From: an uncultured Anaerolineales bacterium
GTDB lineage: Bacteria; Chloroflexota; Anaerolineae; Anaerolineales; Villigracilaceae
DNA length: 7,838 nt
Assembly: GCA_938008865.1 (NCBI GenBank)
Contig: CALLJA010000006.1
Span: forward strand, 1 to 7,838
Direction of reading: 5' to 3'
In this document: positions 4,350 to 7,838 of the stretch, piece by piece
Position numbering within the stretch: position 1 is the stretch's first letter
How the letters are laid out: every line of letters begins with the position of its first letter
Position numbers and translations under genes: made by a program
The notes under the pieces: model-generated
Database searches by the model: none
The model's input: the letters and a program-made list of their open reading frames with translations, nothing else
What the model was told of the DNA's origin: nothing

Positions 4350-4588
4350 ACCTGGTGTACCTTGTCTACCTTTTTGATCGTAACCTGGACAACAGGGATC
4401 TCATCCATGTGTACAGGGTCGAACAGCTTGACGCGCTGCGCAAGCTGCTAGACGCGGCCACACTGCTGAGCCATGAGGGCGCCAGTGTCGCCAACATCTA
4501 CTTCGACATCTACGACACCGACGCGCAGCGGTTCGTGTCGCGTGGACTGGCCGTCCTTGAGGAGGCCGTCCTTGAGGAGGCAGAATGA
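4346..4588 (+). CDS. Hypothetical protein, 80 aa, with a C-terminal tandem duplication
   Basis: Starts by ATGA overlap with the basic peptide; AAGGAG (4332-4337) is the ribosome binding site. The layout is strand (LVYLVYLFD), a loop (RNLDNRD), a strand (LIHVYRV), a helix EQLDALRKLLDAATLL (27-42) and a strand SVANIYFDIYD. The protein ends in AVLEE repeated twice, encoded by a perfect 15-bp tandem duplication (4550-4579) that also duplicates the GAGGAG ribosome binding site of the next gene. The N-terminal strand-helix-strand pattern resembles those of the genes at 4841 and 6716; I infer a possible shared small fold, not proven homology. Function unknown. Confidence 0.83.
   Translation: MNLVYLVYLFDRNLDNRDLIHVYRVEQLDALRKLLDAATLLSHEGASVANIYFDIYDTDAQRFVSRGLAVLEEAVLEEAE
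4550..4579 (+). repeat. Perfect 15-bp tandem duplication carrying a Shine-Dalgarno
   Basis: Two exact copies of GCCGTCCTTGAGGAG, 4550-4564 and 4565-4579, keep the reading frame (AVLEE twice). Each ends in GAGGAG; the second lies next to the ATG at 4585 and the first 15 bases further upstream. This looks like a recent slippage event. Confidence 0.9.
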
Positions 4589-4848
4589 CTTTCAAACCCG
4601 CCCGCAACTACTACACCGACCCAGTCAGTGGGTACGTGACGTATCGCTACATCTGCGAGCACGCCCCGACCAATCGGGTGCGCCCACGATACCTGCTCCA
4701 GGATCACGGGTACTACAGCTTCGGCATCGGTAACGGTGCGGGGGCCCGCTACGCTGAGGCGCTCCGCGCCAAGACATGCCCCAAGTGTGGCGGGAAGATG
4801 ATCCCGATCCATCTGTGGCGACCTGCCGAGGAGGTGGTCAATGCCTAA
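4585..4848 (+). CDS. Hypothetical protein with a CxxC motif, 87 aa
   Basis: Starts in an ATGA overlap with the preceding gene, after GAGGAGG (4574-4580). The first half is Tyr/Arg-rich (NYYTDPVSGYVTYRYICEH); C24-x-H26 may supply two metal ligands. CPKCGGK at 65-71 is a typical zinc knuckle, so a C-x-H plus C-x2-C zinc site is plausible, though His and Cys spacing of about 40 residues makes this inference. The centre has a Gly-rich stretch SFGIGNGAGARY. No family recognised. The C-terminal EEVVNA is encoded by the ribosome binding site of the next gene, with which it overlaps by 8 bases (ATGCCTAA). Confidence 0.83.
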   Translation: MTFKPARNYYTDPVSGYVTYRYICEHAPTNRVRPRYLLQDHGYYSFGIGNGAGARYAEALRAKTCPKCGGKMIPIHLWRPAEEVVNA

Positions 4849-5161
4849 GTACGTGGTCGAGTTCTACTCTGGTGACGTTGACTACCGCCACACGCCTGTG
4901 CTGGTCAATGTTGATACACGCGACACGGAGGCTTTCGAGTCCTTTCTTCGTGAGGTTTCGACAAGACTGCGCTGGGGTGCCCATGAGATGATCGAGTTGA
5001 TGGAGGTTGACCCATACATCTTCGAACGGTACTGGACGGTACCTGGCGAGATCGACGGGTACCAGTACCTCTTCCCCCTGGACATCTACAACTATGGCGG
5101 GGATGAGGCTATCGCATCCCTTGATGGTTGGTATCGCGTAAAGGAGGTGAGCAATGCCTAA
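4841..5161 (+). CDS. Hypothetical acidic protein, 106 aa
   Basis: Starts in an 8-base overlap (ATGCCTAA) after GAGGAGGTGG (4829-4838). The N-terminal block is strand (KYVVEFYSGD), a loop, strand (VLVNVDTR), helix (TEAFESFLREVSTRL, about 29-43) and strand (MIELMEVD), a beta-alpha-beta-like unit. The second half is rich in Tyr, Gly and Asp (PGEIDGYQYLFPLDIYNYGG) and ends with a strand GWYRVKEV. The protein is acidic overall. No family recognised. The final codons encode the perfect ribosome binding site AAGGAGGTGA of the next gene, and the gene overlaps that gene by 8 bases. Confidence 0.83.
   Translation: MPKYVVEFYSGDVDYRHTPVLVNVDTRDTEAFESFLREVSTRLRWGAHEMIELMEVDPYIFERYWTVPGEIDGYQYLFPLDIYNYGGDEAIASLDGWYRVKEVSNA
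5141..5150 (+). promoter_or_regulatory. Perfect 10-base Shine-Dalgarno (AAGGAGGTGA) inside a coding end
   Basis: AAGGAGGTGA is fully complementary to the 3' end of bacterial 16S rRNA. It decides the ATG at 5154 and is read in frame as Lys-Glu-Val near the C-terminus of the preceding protein. It is the strongest ribosome binding site in the window. Confidence 0.9.
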
Positions 5162-5390
5162 CGAACCGCAAGAGTGGACTCCCGAGCGTGTGCTCGACGA
5201 GCGCCCTTCCGTGAAGGTGCGTCTGCTTGACCGCTCCGTCGTTGAGGGATCGTTGGCGCGGGATGGCGAGGACTTCCTGAGCGTGTGGATCCCCTTCGCC
5301 CTCGTATCCGCCCGCATGGTTCGCGTGGCTACGGTAAGCCCAGTAACCGTGGCCTACGTGCTGAACAACGACGTTGCGTTGTCCGTATAG
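5154..5390 (+). CDS. Hypothetical protein, 78 aa, small beta-barrel-like
   Basis: Follows the preceding gene by an 8-base overlap (ATGCCTAA). After a polar N-terminus (about 1-18), alternating strands appear: VKVRLLDRSVVEGSLARDGEDFLSVWI (20-46), then ARMVRVATVSPVTVAYVLNN. The pattern of a strand, a turn with Asp/Arg, a second strand with Gly and a third with Ile/Val resembles Sm-like or other SH3-type small barrels. This is inference from the pattern only; no residue proves it. Function unknown. The stop is followed by a 14-base palindrome lying between this gene and the next, with the next ribosome binding site overlapping its right arm. Confidence 0.8.
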   Translation: MPNEPQEWTPERVLDERPSVKVRLLDRSVVEGSLARDGEDFLSVWIPFALVSARMVRVATVSPVTVAYVLNNDVALSV

Positions 5391-5391
5391 T

Positions 5392-5405
5392 TTTCCACGT
5401 GGAAA
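5392..5405. promoter_or_regulatory. 14-bp perfect palindrome TTTCCACGTGGAAA
   Basis: A perfect inverted repeat in the 24-base gap between two genes. It contains the CACGTG core. In RNA it would be a 5-bp stem with an ACGT loop whose right arm overlaps the start of the AAAGGAG ribosome binding site at 5403-5409. It resembles the chromosomal parS core (TTTCACGTGAAA) with one extra C/G on each side, so it is not a standard parS. A repressor or ParB-like protein site, or an RNA element masking the ribosome binding site, are the options. Confidence 0.65.
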
Positions 5406-5414
5406 GGAGACGCT

Positions 5415-5783
5415 ATGTACAAACTTCCGCTTTTCGTGCAGGTGATCCTGCGCTGGCTGATCAACCACGGGCAGCACGTGCTCGCTGGAAAGCTGTACGC
5501 CAGGGCCGAGCAAGTCGTGCGGAAGTGGCGGCACTTCCAATATGATCTGGAGTCCTTCAAGTCCGCCGAACCGCGGCAACGCAGGGCCTTCTTCTGGATG
5601 TGGCTGATCGACACCTTCGGCAAGACCGAGATGGAAGTTGACTGCGACGGCGTGAGCTTTCGCGGCCACTGGGGAGGCCTGTCGTACACCGCCTCCAAAT
5701 GGGGTGGGGTGTGCGTGACCTTCACCTGGGGTCGTATCTACCGTAAACTCTATGACACGAAGTGGTTTATCGAGGAGGACTAA
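5415..5783 (+). CDS. Hypothetical Trp-rich protein, 122 aa
   Basis: AAAGGAG (5403-5409) precedes the ATG. The N-terminal 40 residues are helical and alternately hydrophobic and basic (LPLFVQVILRWLINHGQHVLAGKLYARAEQVVRKWRHF), which might be membrane-associated, though no full transmembrane span is clear. A polar linker (YDLESFKSAEPRQ) follows, then a helix RRAFFWMWLIDTFG (56-69) and a C-terminal beta-rich part with many Gly, Trp and Thr (VSFRGHWGGLSYTASKWGGVCVTFTWGRIY). Eight Trp in 122 residues is unusual. No family recognised. It is the first gene after the palindrome. The stop TAA overlaps the next ATG by one base (TAATG), with GAGGAGG upstream. Confidence 0.85.
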   Translation: MYKLPLFVQVILRWLINHGQHVLAGKLYARAEQVVRKWRHFQYDLESFKSAEPRQRRAFFWMWLIDTFGKTEMEVDCDGVSFRGHWGGLSYTASKWGGVCVTFTWGRIYRKLYDTKWFIEED

Positions 5784-6001
5784 TGAAAAAGTTTGAGCTC
5801 ACCTGGGATAACGGCAAGACTATCCGCACGAACTGCCCGCTGATCGCCTTTGTTCACATCGTCTGGCGCATGCTGCTGGATATGTTTCAGAAAGGCAGCA
5901 CCGAGATGAAGTTCACACAGGGTGGAGAGGTGTTCTACCACGTGCGGATCAATGAAGATAGAACGGTATCCACGCTCGTCGACAAGAGAGAGGAGCTCTA
6001 G
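5783..6001 (+). CDS. Hypothetical protein, 72 aa, paralogue of the 41-aa gene at 6380
   Basis: The start is set at 5783, as TAATG with the preceding stop, after GAGGAGG (5772-5778). The layout is strand MKKFELTWDNGKTIRT, then TNCPLIAFVHIVWRMLLDMF (about 18-37, a hydrophobic helix), a KGSTEMKFTQ turn and two strands (EVFYHVRIN, VSTLVDK). Its first 40 residues align with the 41-residue protein at 6380-6505: MK-x-F, a turn, TN-x-P-x-x-A-x-V-x-I and a following charged segment. I infer duplication and divergence, with the second copy having lost the C-terminal strands. No family recognised. The REEL end comes from the next ribosome binding site. Confidence 0.82.
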   Translation: MKKFELTWDNGKTIRTNCPLIAFVHIVWRMLLDMFQKGSTEMKFTQGGEVFYHVRINEDRTVSTLVDKREEL

Positions 6002-6002
6002 C

Positions 6003-6383
6003 ATGGTGTACTCAATCTACCACGAAGGATGCCACGTTGGCTACGTCAATGCGCAGGGTGACCTGCCCGCTCGTCAGCAGGCTGCAAAGGTGCTGGCGAA
6101 GCGCTGGAGAAAACCTGTGTCGGTTCGTTCCCTGCGGGCTGTTGGCCGTCCCTACATGAGCTGGGCGACGTTCCTCCAGGCAGAGCACACCGACCTGCAC
6201 AGGCCCCTTGTACCGCAGGTGATCCGAGGCACGACACGCAGCGAAACTGACCCATTAGATGGGTCTGTGCTCTACTGGCACGGCAAGTACGGTTGGGTCG
6301 ACTTGGAGGGCGCAGAACGTTACTACGATAAACCCGACACCCTGCCTATCCACGGAGTACTTGTGTACGAGGAGGCTGCATGA
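6003..6383 (+). CDS. Hypothetical basic protein, 126 aa
   Basis: ATG 6003 is chosen because GAGAGGAG (5988-5995) lies upstream; it follows the previous stop by one base. The N-terminus VYSIYHEGCHVGYVN has two short strands, followed by a helix ARQQAAKVLAKRWRK (about 23-37) and a strand VSVRSLRAVG. The middle (YMSWATFLQAEHTDLHRPLVPQVIRG) is polar and helical. The C-terminal part has strands around VLYWHGKYGWVDLEGAERYYDK and ends in HGVLVYEEAA. It is basic in the first half and acidic at the end. No family recognised; the N-terminal strand-helix-strand block recalls the small proteins nearby. It ends in an ATGA overlap with the next gene. Confidence 0.84.
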   Translation: MVYSIYHEGCHVGYVNAQGDLPARQQAAKVLAKRWRKPVSVRSLRAVGRPYMSWATFLQAEHTDLHRPLVPQVIRGTTRSETDPLDGSVLYWHGKYGWVDLEGAERYYDKPDTLPIHGVLVYEEAA

Positions 6384-6505
6384 AGCTGTTCAATATCTAC
6401 GTGAATGATGAGCCCTTTGTGGCGACCAACAACCCGATCAAGGCCCTGGTCACGATCATCCGCCTGTTCCTGGGCGGCGGCAAGCTGACCCGCTTCAAGC
6501 TCTGA
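6380..6505 (+). CDS. Short paralogue-like protein, 41 aa
   Basis: Starts in an ATGA overlap with the preceding gene, after GAGGAGG (6369-6375), and ends TGA 6503-6505 with the next ribosome binding site GAGGAGG starting in the stop. The sequence MKLFNIYVNDEPF is a strand, followed by TNNPIKALVTIIRLFL (17-32, a hydrophobic helix) and GGGKLTRFKL. It aligns with residues 1-45 of the protein at 5783-6001, including MK-x-F and TN-x-P-x-x-A-x-V-x-I. The two are probably diverged duplicates. It is too short to be annotated by many gene callers, but the coupling signals on both sides support it. Role unknown; the helix could bind membrane or a partner protein. Confidence 0.78.
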   Translation: MKLFNIYVNDEPFVATNNPIKALVTIIRLFLGGGKLTRFKL

Positions 6506-6515
6506 GGAGGCACGC

Positions 6516-6716
6516 ATGGGGTACTACACCAATAACGGCGCCAAGTGTGAACGGTGCAAGACGCGCAAGATCACTCGCATCCTGACGGTTATCTACGGCA
6601 AGAACTTCAGCGGGAACGAGGATAGTGACAGACTGTACTTGTGCGAGGACTGCGCCAATCGGGTACGGACGGACGCCCATAGCCACGGGTACACCGTGAG
6701 AGAGGAGGCTGTGTAA
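6516..6716 (+). CDS. Small zinc-finger-like protein, 66 aa
   Basis: GAGGAGG (6504-6510) precedes the ATG, overlapping the previous stop. CERC at 11-14 and CEDC at 43-46 form a complete CxxC to CxxC set, about 28 residues apart. The intervening stretch RKITRILTVIYGKNFSGNEDSDRLYL holds two strands in the manner of a zinc ribbon, and the tail ANRVRTDAHSHGYTVREEAV is helical. One bound zinc ion is expected. Some phage zinc ribbons of this kind bind nucleic acid or host RNA polymerase, but function here is unknown. The stop TAA overlaps the next ATG by one base, and the next ribosome binding site encodes the final REEAV. Confidence 0.86.
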   Translation: MGYYTNNGAKCERCKTRKITRILTVIYGKNFSGNEDSDRLYLCEDCANRVRTDAHSHGYTVREEAV

Positions 6717-6934
6717 TGACCTACGTGTTCCATGTTTACAGCCCGATGTACGACGGGTACGACTTCTTCACGAGTGAGCTGGAAGCCGCACTCCATAAGT
6801 ACAACGAGCTGAAAGAGGATGGCATCTGCCCACATCTGCACATCGAAATCTTCGAGGACGAGGAGGACGACGAGCCTGCGATCGAAGACTGCTTGATGAG
6901 CGAGTATCGAGACCTGCCCGACGATAACGAATAA
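6716..6934 (+). CDS. Hypothetical strongly acidic protein, 72 aa
   Basis: Starts as TAATG with the preceding stop, after GAGAGGAGG (6700-6708). The layout is strand (TYVFHVYSPMYDGYDFF), helix (SELEAALHKYNELKEDG, about 20-36) and strand (CPHLHIEIFED). A tail of very high Asp/Glu content follows (residues 48-72, about half acidic). The strand-helix-strand order resembles the protein at 4346-4588. Acidic tails like this occur in DNA-mimic or protein-inhibitor phage products, but no mimic fold can be shown. Cys38 and Cys59 are unpaired. The stop merges into the AAGGAGG site of the next gene, giving close coupling. Confidence 0.83.
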   Translation: MTYVFHVYSPMYDGYDFFTSELEAALHKYNELKEDGICPHLHIEIFEDEEDDEPAIEDCLMSEYRDLPDDNE

Positions 6935-6943
6935 GGAGGCCCT

Positions 6944-7195
6944 GTGAAAAAGTACTACAAGCTCCCCAAGAACTCGAACGAGTTCGTGATCTACCGCCGC
7001 CTGGGCCTGAAGCCTGGGCAGACGCTGACCGACCCAGACCTGAGCTACTTCCTCCAGGGGCAGTTCTGGTCGGATACGCTGTGCGGGTACGGTACGCTCG
7101 ACCAGGCCACCGTGTACACCCGCGAGCAGGCTGAGCGCCAGCTCCAGCCCTGGGGTAACGAGTGGATCCCCCTCAAAGAAGCGCAAGCACTTTAG
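6944..7195 (+). CDS. Hypothetical protein, 83 aa (GTG start)
   Basis: GTG 6944 is the start because AAGGAGG (6933-6939) stands 4 bases upstream; no ATG is available in frame nearby. The N-terminus is basic and Tyr-rich (KKYYKLPKNSNEFVIYRRLGLKPG), with a short strand in FVIYRR. The middle (LTDPDLSYFLQGQFWSDTLCGYGTLDQATVY) mixes helix and loops, and the C-terminus is helical (TREQAERQLQPWGNEW) ending IPLKEAQAL. No zinc motif or membrane span. Unrecognised. Ribosome binding and codon use are like its neighbours. The next gene starts 19 bases downstream after a separate ribosome binding site. Confidence 0.83.
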   Translation: MKKYYKLPKNSNEFVIYRRLGLKPGQTLTDPDLSYFLQGQFWSDTLCGYGTLDQATVYTREQAERQLQPWGNEWIPLKEAQAL

Positions 7196-7214
7196 GCAGA
7201 TATCAGGAGGAACA

Positions 7215-7535
7215 ATGAGCAATATACAAACAATCACGGTAGAACGGGACGAGGCGGAGGTTATCGAAAGCTGCCTACGTAGTGGTGGGTGCATACCAGA
7301 CAGCAGCTCTAAAGATCTGGTGTTCGTTAGGACTGCTAAGTTCCCTAATGGCTACGAGATGGATATAAAGGTCGTCAATGCACCTGAAGAAGACGGGGGC
7401 GCATGGACGGAGGGCGTTCTCTTCGACCAGAGAGGTTATGAGCTCGGCTGCACCGATGTGCTCGATACCTTACTCGGAGAGTTCAATGTCTGGCTTGACG
7501 GCGTAGAGTACATCGTCAAAGTAGAGGCTGAGTAG
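7215..7535 (+). CDS. Hypothetical acidic protein, 106 aa, last gene of the P2 unit
   Basis: CAGGAGG (7205-7211) precedes the ATG. The layout has strand-helix-rich sequence: ITVERDEAEVIESCLRSGG (7-25), KDLVFVRTAKF, YEMDIKVVN, then WTEGVLFDQRGYELGCTDVLDTLLGEFNVWLDGVEYIVKVE (about 63-103). The last block, a strand with LFDxxGYE, a CTD helix with GEF and a final strand pair, matches my memory of a recurring phage hypothetical-protein pattern, but I cannot name it. Codon use is less GC-rich at the start, with several ATA, AGA and GTA codons, unlike the tight GC-rich genes before it, which hints at separate acquisition. It is followed by 300 bases without a supported gene. Confidence 0.85.
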   Translation: MSNIQTITVERDEAEVIESCLRSGGCIPDSSSKDLVFVRTAKFPNGYEMDIKVVNAPEEDGGAWTEGVLFDQRGYELGCTDVLDTLLGEFNVWLDGVEYIVKVEAE

Positions 7536-7583
7536 CGCACGGCAGCGGTACCCTAAAAAGAGCACCTGAGAGACAGCAATACC

Positions 7584-7615
7584 AGGGGGCCTGGCCCCCT
7601 CATTGGCACGACCAC
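7584..7615 (+). terminator. GC hairpin plus conserved 14-base tag, copy 2
   Basis: AGGGGGC (7584-7590) pairs with GCCCCCT (7594-7600) over CTG. ATTGGCACGACCAC (7602-7615) follows, identical to the tag at 3422-3435. It lies 48 bases after the last gene of the P2 unit, where a terminator would be expected, but no T-tract follows. The pairing stem is one pair longer than in copy 1. Confidence 0.5.
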
Positions 7616-7787
7616 GGCGCACAGGATGGCAACCTCGCACGGCAGCCTGTTGGGAACCTCTTCACTTCAACCTGGCGTGGGCCAGTTTCCCTGGGCGGAG
7701 TGGGCGGCGTTTTGTTTTTTCCCGTGCGGGATTCCGTTTAGCGGGTGGTGGGCGTGTGCCGCCCCAGGCCCCCGCATAGAACAGGCG

Positions 7788-7837
7788 TTCGCCCAGGTGG
7801 GCGCGGGTGCATATAATGGAAGGTGCCCAGGCGGGCG
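7788..7837 (+). promoter_or_regulatory. Candidate promoter flanked by operator-like dyads
   Basis: TATAAT (7812-7817) has an 18-base spacer to a weak -35 TTCGCC (7788-7793). GCCCAGGTGGGCG (7791-7803) and GCCCAGGCGGGCG (7825-7837) differ by one base, each containing a GCCC/GGGC dyad, with 34 bases between matching positions. They lie between the -35 and -10 and just downstream of the likely start, where a repressor would block transcription. The controlled gene lies beyond the window. Confidence 0.4.
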
Positions 7838-7838
7838 G

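Larger units (their letters stand above)
7536..7838 (+). other. Gene-free regulatory region at the right end
   Basis: I see no supported gene here. It holds the second hairpin-plus-tag element (7584-7615), the direct repeat CGCACGGCAGC at 7536-7546 and 7636-7646 (exactly 100 bases apart), and a tandem TGGGCGGNG pair (7692-7709). A T-rich tract TTTTGTTTTTT (7710-7720) follows, then a small CCC/GGG hairpin (7721-7730). GGGCGGC (7702-7708) can pair with GCCGCCC (7758-7764), looping out that tract. At the end is a TATAAT flanked by two GCCCAGG-Y-GGGC dyads. It could be a transcription boundary, a control region for a gene beyond the window or an origin. Confidence 0.5.

Noticed and set aside
5109..5669. 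A 186-codon open frame on the - strand
   Set aside because: Antisense to the genes at 5154 and 5415 and crosses the palindrome; no family features.
6593..7294. A 233-codon open frame on the - strand
   Set aside because: It is antisense to four overlapping + genes with strong ribosome binding sites and shows no recognisable motif.
7626..7838. An open + frame from ATG 7626 to the edge of the window
   Set aside because: There is no ribosome binding site of the kind used by all neighbours, the predicted protein is unusually rich in Trp, Cys, Phe and Gly, and it would run through the T-rich tract, the inverted repeat and the TATAAT. It remains formally open because the window ends.
1..7838. CRISPR array, insertion sequence or retron-like system
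   Set aside because: I saw no regularly spaced repeats, no transposase or reverse-transcriptase motif, and no long terminal inverted repeats.

Overview
The window is GC-rich by eye and looks like an accessory or early region of a tailed phage (or a phage-like plasmid or prophage segment). The host is probably a high-GC bacterium, most plausibly an actinobacterium. The case rests on architecture: at least 23 very short genes (40 to 197 codons), all on the + strand, packed with overlaps of 1, 4 or 8 bases or gaps of a few bases. Nearly every start has a near-perfect Shine-Dalgarno sequence (AGGAGG type), and most products have no recognisable function. The 197-residue protein at 1011-1604 resembles a family I know mainly from actinophages. 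No structural, packaging, integrase, replication or CRISPR gene is present, so lifestyle and host cannot be fixed from this window.

Layout. 1-233 is a non-coding, strongly structured leader with two clear hairpins. 234-876 holds a 40-residue single-pass membrane protein and a 166-residue unknown. 877-1010 contains a tRNA-like element: a good T-arm and part of an acceptor strand, but no cloverleaf I can complete. 1011-1963 encodes the DUF7178-like protein and a 106-residue unknown whose N-terminus recalls DUF4258-type proteins. A strong extended -10 promoter (TTGACG, 18-base spacer, TATAAT) at 1960-1989 then starts a run of small genes from 2009 to 3823. Within this run, a GC hairpin followed by a conserved 14-base tag lies at 3406-3435. 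A second promoter with the identical 11-base core TATGCTATAAT (3813-3841) drives the long run 3870-7535. The window ends in about 300 bases without a supported gene (7536-7838). That stretch carries a second copy of the hairpin-plus-tag element, an 11-base direct repeat, a T-rich tract inside a larger inverted repeat, and a TATAAT box flanked by two copies of a CCC/GGG dyad.

How the genes work together. The overlaps and in-frame Shine-Dalgarno sequences imply strong translational coupling, so each promoter probably yields a polycistronic mRNA making many small proteins at once. That is the usual shape of a phage early or host-takeover/anti-defence region, but no individual function is proved here. 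The proteins include four with paired-cysteine (zinc-binding-like) motifs, two single-pass membrane proteins, one very basic 40-residue peptide, several acidic proteins and a pair of likely paralogues (5783-6001 and 6380-6505). The signals most worth following are the repeated hairpin-plus-tag element, the twin promoters, the 14-base palindrome at 5392-5405, the operator-like repeats at the right end and the tRNA-like element.
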